A stretch of DNA of 55,472 nt from Gallionellales bacterium GWA2_60_142 (GTDB taxonomy: Bacteria > Pseudomonadota > Gammaproteobacteria > Burkholderiales > Gallionellaceae): contig MGWR01000045.1 of NCBI GenBank assembly GCA_001801085.1, forward strand, positions 1-55,472, given 5' to 3'. Below, one piece after another: positions 49,530-55,472 of the stretch (the stretch's first letter is position 1; each line of letters opens with the position of its first letter). Made by a program: the position numbers and the translations under genes. The notes under the pieces are model-generated. The model saw nothing but the letters and a program-made list of their open reading frames with translations, did not search any database and was not told where the DNA came from.

Positions 49530-51539
49530 TCACACGAACACCAGCAACACGATCAGGGTAACGAACGTGTAGGTCAGATACAAATGGATGCGCCCGTGCT
49601 GCAACAGCCCGGCCCATGACGACATTTTTTCCGTGATGCGTTTGATCGGCTGATACAGGAGGAACCACAGACGGTCGTCGCTCTGTCCGTGGTAGCGGGG
49701 ATGTGTGTCGAACGGGCTGGGCACTTCCCTTTCGATCAGGAAGAACGGTTCGAAGATGCGGCGTATCGGCTGGCCGAAGCCTTCTGCGGTGTCCTGCATG
49801 CGCGCGGTCTGCGCGGGGAAGCCGCAATCCCAAGGTGCGCTGCGCCGCAGGCGGCCGTGATAGAAACGCCGCACCAGCAACGTGGTGAGCAACATCACAC
49901 CGAGCACCGCCAGCAGGAAATACAGCGGGCTGTAGCTGGCGCGTTCGGTGTCCACCGGCGCTAAGAACACCCAATTGTCGGCGGCATTGCCCAGTTGCGC
50001 GCCCAGCAGCATCTGCGAGACGTAATCCAGTTGTCCCACCACAAACACCGGCGCGAGGCCCAGCGCCACGCAGGCGAGCGCTAACCAGCCCATGCCGGCG
50101 CGCTCCCACGCGCCCGCGTCGTGCGCATGTTCAAGCTCGGGCTCACGCGGCTGGCCGAGAAAGATTACGCCGTAGAACTTCACCATCACATACGCGGCCA
50201 GCGCCGCCGCCAGCGCGATCACCGCCGCCGCGACCGGCACCAGCATGTTGATGTAGCTGTTGGGCAATCCGGGAGATAGCAGGAAGGCTTGCAGCAGCAA
50301 CCAATCCGACACGAAGCCGTTGAGCGGCGGCAGACCGGAGATGGCGAGCACGCCGACCAGCATCAGCGCCGCGGCCCATGGCATGCGGTGTATCAGTCCG
50401 CCCATGCGCCCCATGTTGCGCGCGCCGGTGGCGTGCAGGATGGAGCCGGTGCCGATGAACAGCAGGCTCTTGAACATCGCATGGTTGAGGCTGTGATACA
50501 GCGTCGCGGTGAGCGCCAGCGCCGCCAGCGCGTCCTTGCCGTAGACATGGAAGACGATGGTCAGCCCTATGCCCACCAGCAGCAGGCCGATGTTCTCTAT
50601 CGACGAATAAGCCAGCAACCGCTTCATGTCGCCCTGCACTGCGGCAAACATCACACCGAACACCGCGGTGATCAGGCCCAGCGCCAGCGCCAGCACACCC
50701 CACCACCATTGCTGGGTTCCCAGCAGATCGAAGGTGACGCGCAGGATGCCGTAGATCGCGGTCTTGAGCATCACGCCGCTCATCAGCGCGGACACCGGCG
50801 AGGGCGCGGCGGGGTGCGCCTCGGGCAGCCACATGTGCATGGGCAGCACACCCGCTTTCGCGCCGAAGCCGAACAGCGCCAGCAGGAAAGCCGCCGAAGA
50901 CCAGAACGGCGTCAGCTCCGCAGCGCGCATCGCATCGAAGGTGTACGCGCCAATGCCATTGCCGCCCTGCATCACCCCGAAGCTGAGCAGGATCGCGATG
51001 GCGCCGACATGCGCGATCAGCAGGTAGAGATAACCCGCTTTGCGGATGTCGGGGATGGCGTGATCGGTGGTGACCAGAAAGTAGGAAGCCAGCGCCATGG
51101 TCTCCCACGCCACCATGAACATGTAGGCATCGTCGGCCAGCAGCACCAGCGTCATGCCGACCAGGAACAGGTGGTATTGGAGACAGAGCAGCGCCAGCGT
51201 CTGCCCCTCCATGCTGCGGAAATATCCGCCCGCGTAGATCGAGACGCCGAACGACGCACCGCCGAGCAGGATCAGGAAAAACGCCGAGAGCGCATCCAGC
51301 CGCAAGTGAAAGGGAAGATCGGGTAGACCGAGAAGAAGAACCTGCGTTTCGGGAGCCGCGCCCAGCGACAGGAAAGCGGTCACTGCCAGCACCAGCGAGG
51401 CGAATGCACCGAGAGGAAAAATGATACCGGTGATGAAGCGCGACGAACGTTGCAATGCGAGCCCGGCCAAGCCGAGCAATATCCAGATCAGAATCACTCC
51501 GTCCAATAGTTCCAGAGGCGATACATTCACTGCGTTCAT
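49530..51539 (-). CDS. Ehr/HyfB-like proton-pumping membrane subunit
   Basis: A 669-aa polytopic protein, first gene of the operon. About sixteen hydrophobic segments; GAKAGVLPMHMWLPEAHPAAPSPVSALMSG is represented by GVLPMHMWLPEAHPAAPSP, the NuoL/HyfB family core. RLLAYSSIENIGLLLVGIG and NHAMFKSLLFIGTG follow. The C-terminal part has a lateral helix and a soluble tail (DCGFPAQTARMQDTAEGFGQP), as in HyfB. Its start is ATG at 51539, with a promoter about 50 bases upstream. It ends 30 bases before the dinD remnant. Confidence 0.9.
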   Translation of the reverse strand: MNAVNVSPLELLDGVILIWILLGLAGLALQRSSRFITGIIFPLGAFASLVLAVTAFLSLGAAPETQVLLLGLPDLPFHLRLDALSAFFLILLGGASFGVSIYAGGYFRSMEGQTLALLCLQYHLFLVGMTLVLLADDAYMFMVAWETMALASYFLVTTDHAIPDIRKAGYLYLLIAHVGAIAILLSFGVMQGGNGIGAYTFDAMRAAELTPFWSSAAFLLALFGFGAKAGVLPMHMWLPEAHPAAPSPVSALMSGVMLKTAIYGILRVTFDLLGTQQWWWGVLALALGLITAVFGVMFAAVQGDMKRLLAYSSIENIGLLLVGIGLTIVFHVYGKDALAALALTATLYHSLNHAMFKSLLFIGTGSILHATGARNMGRMGGLIHRMPWAAALMLVGVLAISGLPPLNGFVSDWLLLQAFLLSPGLPNSYINMLVPVAAAVIALAAALAAYVMVKFYGVIFLGQPREPELEHAHDAGAWERAGMGWLALACVALGLAPVFVVGQLDYVSQMLLGAQLGNAADNWVFLAPVDTERASYSPLYFLLAVLGVMLLTTLLVRRFYHGRLRRSAPWDCGFPAQTARMQDTAEGFGQPIRRIFEPFFLIEREVPSPFDTHPRYHGQSDDRLWFLLYQPIKRITEKMSSWAGLLQHGRIHLYLTYTFVTLIVLLVFV

Positions 51540-51590
51540 CGGATGTTACTTGCGCACCTCTCAGATATCGGCGGACTCGACAAGGCGTGG

Positions 51591-51620
51591 ATTCTACTCT
51601 TGTTGTTCCGCGCCATTCAA
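51591..51620 (-). promoter_or_regulatory. sigma70-type promoter of the ehr operon
   Basis: On the minus strand TTGAAT (51620-51615) and TAGAAT (51596-51591) are separated by 18 bases, about 50 bases before the HyfB-like start. Confidence 0.5.
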
Positions 51621-51687
51621 CCTGCCGAACCCGCCCCGGCAATACCTTGCACAAAGTTTATCTCCTGTCGATGCAGCATCTTAATAC

Positions 51688-51716
51688 TTGACTATTTTGA
51701 TATGGAACAGTTAAAT
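51688..51716 (+). promoter_or_regulatory. sigma70-type promoter of the DsrC/TusE-like gene
   Basis: TTGACT (51688-51693), 17 bases, then TTAAAT (51711-51716). Transcription would start at about 51723, which supports ATG 51753 as start and rules out the longer upstream frame. Confidence 0.55.
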
Positions 51717-51752
51717 GGTCGCCACCATCCACAAACCAGAAAGGTGAACACC

Positions 51753-52046
51753 ATGGAAATCCCGAATCGCGACGGCGACGGTTACCTCGTCGATATGAGC
51801 AACTGGACTGAAGAAATAGGCCGTCTGATGGCCGAGGCCGACGGTTACGAGCTGAACGACAAGAAGTGGGAACAGATCATGAAGGCGCGCGACTACTTCG
51901 ATGAATTCGGCTCGGTGCCGCCGATTCGCAAGTTCGCCAAGCATATCGGCGAAGACCAGAAGGACGTGTTCGAACTGTGGATGACCGGCCCGATGAAGCC
52001 GATCACCAAGTACGGCGGGATGCCCAAGCCGACCGGCTGCGTCTGA
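51753..52046 (+). CDS. DsrC/TusE-family sulfur carrier with one C-terminal cysteine
   Basis: A 97-aa protein; AAAGGTG lies eight bases before ATG 51753. The DsrC/TusE pattern is complete: DGYLVDMSNWTEEIGRLMAEADG, then ELNDKKWEQIMKARDYFDEF, and the arm PITKYGGMPKPTGCV with the penultimate cysteine. The second DsrC cysteine, 11 residues earlier, is replaced by Thr, so it is of the TusE-like single-Cys kind that accepts a persulfide, for example from TusBCD-type partners. Divergent from the ehr operon and separated by two opposed promoters. Compare the cysteine-less relative at 7037. Confidence 0.9.
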   Translation: MEIPNRDGDGYLVDMSNWTEEIGRLMAEADGYELNDKKWEQIMKARDYFDEFGSVPPIRKFAKHIGEDQKDVFELWMTGPMKPITKYGGMPKPTGCV

Positions 52047-52151
52047 GTTTCAAGACGCCTCCATAAAAAATTCACACCGTCCTCATGCCGGCGCGGGACG
52101 GTGAAATGCATCAGGGGGAATGCCGGCTCGACATCTCTTAGGAGGTCTGCC

Positions 52152-52538
52152 ATGTATTCACCCGTCACCATTCCCTTCGGCGCGAAGATGCTGTTCAACA
52201 CCGTCAGGCTGAAGTCCGACACGCAATTCGACGATGTCGAACTGGCGCTGGCCGAGATGTGCAACGTCGTGAAGGACACCTACGGCGGCGACAAGGGCGG
52301 CTTCATCGCCGGGCAGGTGTACCAGTTCTCCGGCTTCGTCTCCGACAAGGGTTCGCTGGGCGAGTCGCGCGACGCGGACAAACATCTGGCGATCGTGACC
52401 TACTGGCGCTCGTTCGAGGAGCATGAGAAATCGCATGCCGATCATGTGTTCAAGGCCAAGTTCTCGGCACTGGCCGAACTGTGCATCGACAGCAAGGAAC
52501 TGGGCTACGACATGTTGTGGCAGGGCGAGCCGGAATAG
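52152..52538 (+). CDS. hypothetical protein, possible dimeric alpha-beta barrel
   Basis: A 128-aa protein with a strong TTAGGAGGTCTGCC site before ATG 52152. It begins MYSPVTIPFGAKMLFNTVRL; the second half (HLAIVTYWRSFEEHEKSHADHVFKAKF, given in part as AIVTYWRSFEEHEKSHAD) resembles ABM/EthD-like dimeric barrel domains in which such a Trp/His region lines the pocket. Cysteines in EMCNVV and ELCIDS. It follows the DsrC/TusE-like gene by 105 bases on the same strand, with a CCGTCC/GGACGG hairpin between. Possibly cotranscribed; function unknown. Confidence 0.65.
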   Translation: MYSPVTIPFGAKMLFNTVRLKSDTQFDDVELALAEMCNVVKDTYGGDKGGFIAGQVYQFSGFVSDKGSLGESRDADKHLAIVTYWRSFEEHEKSHADHVFKAKFSALAELCIDSKELGYDMLWQGEPE

Positions 52539-52543
52539 GCTGA

Positions 52544-52801
52544 CTCTTCCAGTCCACCGACAAATACACCACGGTGCTGACGCTCGATGCCGAATTGCTG
52601 CTGCACACACCGCTAATAGAACTGATCACGCAACTCGATCCCGGCCAATTCTGGCAAGTGCATCGCGGCACGGTGGTGAACGTCAAACAAATCGTCTCGG
52701 CGCACCACGACCTGCTGGGCAAGGTCACACTCACCTTGCGCGACAGACCGGAAAAGGTCGCGGTGAGCCGCAGCTATGCGCATTTGTTTCGGCAGATGTA
52801 A
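52544..52801 (+). pseudogene. C-terminal fragment of a LytTR-type response regulator
   Basis: The frame starts directly after a TGA at 52541-52543 and reads FQSTDKYTTVLTLDAELLLH, then LDPGQFWQVHRGTVVNVKQI and KVAVSRSYAHLFRQM. This is most of the LytTR DNA-binding domain (TDKYT...FxxVHRGxxVNxxxI...VSRxY). The receiver domain, start codon and ribosome site are missing; an internal GTG at 52574 could start only a partial domain. A remnant of an AlgR/LytR-like regulator. Confidence 0.75.
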
Positions 52802-52870
52802 AAGTGGTTTTGCTGTTGGCTGCATCCGGGCGGAACTAATGCGAGCCAGGCCCCTTCAACTCTCATGATC

Positions 52871-53100
52871 CTAGTCGGCATTCAGATAGCGGTGATATTT
52901 CCGGTCAAACTCTTTCTCCACGCCGTACAACACAAGTAGTTTTGCCCCGCCCCATGCGATTAAGGCCGCTGCCCAATGATGCCAAACACCGAAGGCAGCC
53001 AACGCGGCCAAGAGTGAAATATGTGGCTGAGTTTATGAGCTAGCTCCCATATGCCTTCGTTCACCTTATGCTCGATATAGGCTTCTGTCTTCTCATCCAT
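52871..53100 (-). pseudogene. frameshifted small membrane protein gene
   Basis: From ATG at 53100 (GAGAAACTC ahead) the product starts MDEKTEAYIEHKVNEGIWEL then AHKLSHI. Near 53015-53020 the sense frame shifts by one base and continues SLLAALAAFGVWHHWAAALI, AWGGAKLLVLYGVEKEFDRK, ending YHRYLNAD at TAG 52871. Total length is one base short of a multiple of three. Either a real single-base loss or a sequencing error. The joined protein would be about 76 aa with one or two TM segments. Confidence 0.6.
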
Positions 53101-53179
53101 GAGTTTCTCCTTTTCTAAAACGGTCATCAGTATAAAAATAACCTATGCGGTAACGAAGCCCTAACGTTTGAATTCTGGG

Positions 53180-54025
53180 TCATGTGCTCGCAGTCACAGG
53201 AGCGGGTTCAATACGGAGCTTGCTCAACTCTTGCGTGAGAAACCAGGAATCGGCTTCTGGAGCAAGCAGGATTTCCCGGATTGCCGCATTGGCGATGGCT
53301 TCTTTGAAATCGAATCCAAGTTGCAAGGAGGGTGGAAATTGAATCAGTGTGCCGTCTTTTAGCGCGAACTGGCCAATGCCGATGGTGGATAGTGAAATGC
53401 GCAACTCATTTTCTTCGCAGAAGCGAGTGGCATCTTTGATGTACGTGTAAAGGATTGGATTGGACAGATAGCGTTCGTTTGTTCGATGGTTGACCCAATC
53501 GACATAGTTAACCAAGCCGTAATTTACGGAGAATATTTGGCGACAGACATTACCTTCGTATAGAAGTGCCGCACCTTCAGGGTTCAGCGCGCGATTGAGC
53601 AAGGCTCTCAGTTTTCCAAACTCGAACACGACGCAGACTTTACCCTTCTCACTTTCGTTGCCGTAGTTGTTCCAGATGTAATCGGAGTTATTGGTCGAAA
53701 AGCAGCAGGCATAGGTTCTCGCCCGCGATTGATCGTAGTAATGCTCCGCCGAAAAATCAGGTGTTTTCTCGAACCTCGCAGCGGAATTGACCAGTTGATC
53801 TTTCGGCAACTGTCGTCCGTCGTTCTCATCAGCGTTCGGAAAGTCAGGGTAGCTATCGACACGGTTGAAGTGAAGATAATTGCCAGTGATCGAACGCAAT
53901 AGGTTTTCAACCGTCATGACCTTGTAAAGCAATTGGCCCTCGGGTGGAATGCATAAGAGTGGCGCGTGCAGCTCAACGCCTCCCAAAGGAACAGGAGGGC
54001 GTTGGGGGTGTTCTGGCATGCTCAT
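53180..54025 (-). CDS. DUF2971-like protein
   Basis: About 281 aa from ATG at 54025 (a GTG at 54082 and an ATG at 54019 are alternatives; none has a strong ribosome site). The pattern LLYKVMTVENLLRSITGNYLHFNRVDSYPDFPN, shown here by ENLLRSITGNYLHFNRVDSY, then YACCFSTNNSDYIWNNYG and VCVVFEFGKLRALL, follows DUF2971 (clients with a ...CFS...W..Y....GxCxxF core). The family is common on mobile DNA and of unknown function. Composition is AT-richer than the core genes. Confidence 0.65.
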   Translation of the reverse strand: MSMPEHPQRPPVPLGGVELHAPLLCIPPEGQLLYKVMTVENLLRSITGNYLHFNRVDSYPDFPNADENDGRQLPKDQLVNSAARFEKTPDFSAEHYYDQSRARTYACCFSTNNSDYIWNNYGNESEKGKVCVVFEFGKLRALLNRALNPEGAALLYEGNVCRQIFSVNYGLVNYVDWVNHRTNERYLSNPILYTYIKDATRFCEENELRISLSTIGIGQFALKDGTLIQFPPSLQLGFDFKEAIANAAIREILLAPEADSWFLTQELSKLRIEPAPVTAST

Positions 54026-54135
54026 CTCGAATCCCGACAACGTTTCATATGCGCTGACATGACGTCGAGCGTCTGAATTCACCGGTCGGCTGCGAGCAAA
54101 GCGAAACGATGCTTGCAGATGGTTCGGTGGAATGA

Positions 54136-54508
54136 TGTGTTGGGCGTTTCATGTCAAATACCAAATCTCTTCCGGGGCTCGATGACCATAAGCGGTGTCG
54201 TGGTTTGGGTCGAACTCCTTAAGTCGCTCAGTAACAAAATGAACTATTCGGCCTTCGATCGCTTGGCGCGTTTGAGTGTCCCCGTCAACATAATCTTCCT
54301 GTGCTTCTTGCGACAGAACCATGATGATCTTTCGGCTTCGCTTGTTCTTCCGAGATGGATCATTCTTGAGCTTCCAAGAAACTGAAATTCGCAGGCCATC
54401 CATGGGCGGAAGCATGCGCAGTTCTGCTTCGGATGGGAATAGCGGTGCGAGCAGGGTTATAAAGTACTGAACAACATCTGACATATCTGGTTCCTTATGA
54501 CGCCCAAC
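54136..54508. mobile_element. integron-cassette-like unit (tentative)
   Basis: Read on the minus strand, the heptamer GTTGGGC (54508-54502) lies 17 bases before the ATG of the 111-aa gene, and its complement GCCCAAC follows the stop at 54142-54136. These match the integron core-site consensus (GTTRRRY and RYYYAAC). Beyond 54136 a partly self-complementary stretch (CACCG...CGGTG with inner GCAAGC/GCTCGC) follows, but a closing GTTRRRY is not clear. No integrase gene is in the window. Confidence 0.3.
54149..54484 (-). CDS. hypothetical protein, 111 aa
   Basis: ATG at 54484 after AAGGAACCAGAT. MSDVVQYFITLLAPLFPSEA, then a charged middle (KNDPSRKNKRSRKIIMVLSQ) and IEGRIVHFVTERLKEFDPNH. Small alpha/beta domain by appearance; no signal peptide. 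Family not recognised. It is flanked by integron-like heptamers and beside the DUF2971-like gene, typical cassette or islet content. Confidence 0.6.
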   Translation of the reverse strand: MSDVVQYFITLLAPLFPSEAELRMLPPMDGLRISVSWKLKNDPSRKNKRSRKIIMVLSQEAQEDYVDGDTQTRQAIEGRIVHFVTERLKEFDPNHDTAYGHRAPEEIWYLT

Positions 54509-54575
54509 GAATAGCGTTTATCTGCCGCCCCAGCCAAACTCGTTAAACCCGCTACTTATAATGGCGGCAGCTCGC

Positions 54576-54665
54576 GTAGGGCGGATGAGCCGCAGGCGTT
54601 ATCCGCCGAATGTGGTTTTCGATTAGCCTCCATGCGGCGGAAGGCGCTACGCTTTTCCGCCCTAC
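54576..54665. repeat. palindromic repeat GTAGGGCGGAT...CCGCCCTAC
   Basis: Outer arms GTAGGGCGGA and TTCCGCCCTAC are inverted; inner GCGTTATCCGCCG and GCGGCGGAAGGCGC pair as well. A different family from the GTAGGGTGGGCAC repeat but of the same style. Confidence 0.7.
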
Positions 54666-54702
54666 GATAGGGTAACTCTTCCAACAGGCTGCGCAGGTTT
54701 AA

Positions 54703-54724
54703 GAACCCGGTAAATTAGCCGGGT
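54703..54724 (-). terminator. hairpin AACCCGGCTA / TTTACCGGGTT at the end of the 90-aa gene
   Basis: AACCCGG and CCGGGTT arms overlap the stop codon of the 90-aa gene, followed on the minus strand by a short T-rich CTTAAACC. Weak terminator for the dnaE transcript. Confidence 0.45.
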
Positions 54725-54987
54725 TGGATCGCCACCCGCCCGATGTAATCGGCGGTTATCAATCTCAGGTACGCGCCCTGGGCGGCGATGTCTTCCGCCG
54801 CTTCGAGATGTTCCGGGTCGGTGCAGTCGAATTTGTCCTTCGATATTTCCCGCCATGGCCCGAGATAGTCGATGGCGGACTGGACGTGGGGCGCGATGGC
54901 CGGGGCGGCTTCGTCGCCCGGAAGCACCAGACGGTATTCCGGATGGGTGGTCGATACCAAGACTCGAACCAGCATGATGGTGTTCAT
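54715..54987 (-). CDS. hypothetical protein, 90 aa, coupled to dnaE
   Basis: ATG at 54987 shares its A with the dnaE stop (TGATG), so it is translationally coupled. MNTIMLVRVLVSTTHPEYRL, then LPGDEAAPAIAPHVQSAIDY and DPEHLEAAEDIAAQGAYLRL. Acidic, no membrane segment. Family not recognised. Its position in the dnaE transcript may mean a housekeeping role or just shared transcription. Confidence 0.6.
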   Translation of the reverse strand: MNTIMLVRVLVSTTHPEYRLVLPGDEAAPAIAPHVQSAIDYLGPWREISKDKFDCTDPEHLEAAEDIAAQGAYLRLITADYIGRVAIQPG

Positions 54988-55472
54988 CAATACACCACCT
55001 TCACGTTCTCGGGCTGCAGCGTTTCGCGCAATTCGCGCAGCATGCTATCGTCCAGCGTGACTTGCCACGATTCGCCTAGGCGCAACTGGCAAGTCGCGTC
55101 CTGATTGCGGTAGCTGATCAGCACCGGGCATTGGCCGTCGCGATACGGGGTGACGATTTTTTTCAGTTGCGCGATGCCGACCTTGCCGTCGCAGCGCAGC
55201 GAGAGTTGTTGCGCGAAGTTGGAGCGCGCCGAGGCGAAGTCGAATAGCTCTTCGCCGCTGATGCGGATGCCGCCGGAGTATTCGTCCATGCTGGCGCGGC
55301 CCTTCACCACCAGCAGTTCGTCTTCCTTGATCCACGGGCGGCTGCGGTCGTAGACATCGTCGAACACCGTCAGCTCGATCTGTGCGCTGCCGTCGTCCAG
55401 CATAATCACCGCCATCTTTCCGCGCCGCGTCTGGATGATGCGCGTCCCGGAGACGATGCCGGCCAGCGTCAC
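54987..55472 (-). CDS. dnaE: DNA polymerase III alpha subunit, C-terminal part (continues beyond the window)
   Basis: 161 codons open to the right edge of the window. TLAGIVSGTRIIQTRRGKMA, then VIMLDDGSAQIELTVFDDVY and the GEELFDFASAR segment are the OB-fold (nucleic-acid-binding) domain of DnaE, followed by the C-terminal tau-binding region (LRLGESWQVTLDDSMLRELR). The polymerase itself lies outside the window. The stop TGA overlaps the next start. Confidence 0.92.
   Translation of the reverse strand: MTLAGIVSGTRIIQTRRGKMAVIMLDDGSAQIELTVFDDVYDRSRPWIKEDELLVVKGRASMDEYSGGIRISGEELFDFASARSNFAQQLSLRCDGKVGIAQLKKIVTPYRDGQCPVLISYRNQDATCQLRLGESWQVTLDDSMLRELRETLQPENVKVVY

Noticed and set aside
44461..51539. 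Operon as a true group 4 [NiFe]-hydrogenase (Hyf/Hyc) or formate hydrogenlyase.
   Set aside because: All four NiFe-ligating cysteines of the large subunit are replaced, and no ferredoxin-like, maturation or formate dehydrogenase gene is present.
44461..51539. Operon as respiratory complex I (nuo).
   Set aside because: HyfE-like and HyfC-like subunits, the order of genes and the absence of nuoEFG/I, nuoJ and nuoK identify the hydrogenase-related branch.

Overview
The window reads as a chromosomal segment of a betaproteobacterium. High-GC core genes (ispB followed by a proline tRNA, rpmE, mnmC, yaeQ, ycaO, the end of dnaE) sit next to a sulfide:quinone oxidoreductase with all three redox cysteines, two DsrC/TusE-family proteins, and a fragment of an HdrB-like gene. 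This mix suggests a sulfur- and/or iron-oxidising lineage of the Nitrosomonadales (Gallionellaceae/Sideroxydans-like). That placement is inferred from gene content; nothing in the window is a formal taxonomic marker.

Layout. 1-2.7 kb: FKBP isomerase, TPR protein, DUF4279 protein, TTG-started HIT protein, a 56-aa protein and two strong hairpins. 2.8-5.2 kb: an AT-rich islet with a 665-aa protein whose N-terminus is a PD-(D/E)XK nuclease fold. 5.3-7.4 kb: VOC and RibD-like proteins and a DsrC-family protein that has lost its catalytic C-terminal cysteine. 7.4-10.5 kb: an accessory block with two VapBC-type toxin-antitoxin modules, a broken RecB-like nuclease gene and a 64-bp direct repeat. 10.6-15.5 kb: rhodanese, HdrB remnant, phosphoesterase, a NarX/NarL-type two-component pair and the sulfide:quinone oxidoreductase. 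15.6-25 kb: tRNA-Pro, ispB, MHS transporter, rpmE, M48 lipoprotein protease, GT39 transferase, a third VapBC module, an exonuclease fused to a membrane domain, and MarC. 24.5-27.3 kb: a convergent pair of membrane proteins, one a rhomboid protease, both ending in helical repeats. 27.5-43.7 kb: spermidine-synthase-like protein, ycaO, sorbosone dehydrogenase-like protein, pepD, a lone FliD-like protein, the slipin/NfeD pair, a diguanylate cyclase, an unrecognised membrane protein on an islet, yaeQ and mnmC.

43.9-52.5 kb is the most striking part. A six-gene minus-strand operon encodes a complex I-like membrane module: HyfB-, HyfC-, HyfE- and HyfF-like membrane subunits followed by large and small hydrogenase-like subunits. 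All four nickel-iron cysteine ligands of the large subunit are replaced, while the small subunit keeps its iron-sulfur cysteines. Gene order and missing ligands match the energy-converting hydrogenase-related (Ehr) class rather than a true hydrogenase. The operon is interrupted between its first two genes by a truncated dinD gene plus a palindromic repeat. The resulting chimeric reading frame stops exactly on the start codon of the next operon gene. A single-cysteine DsrC/TusE-like gene is transcribed divergently from the operon, each side having its own recognisable sigma70-type promoter.

52.5-54.7 kb is decayed accessory DNA: a LytTR fragment, a frameshifted small membrane gene, a DUF2971-like gene and a small ORF bounded by integron-core-like heptamers. 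The window ends in the 3' part of dnaE.
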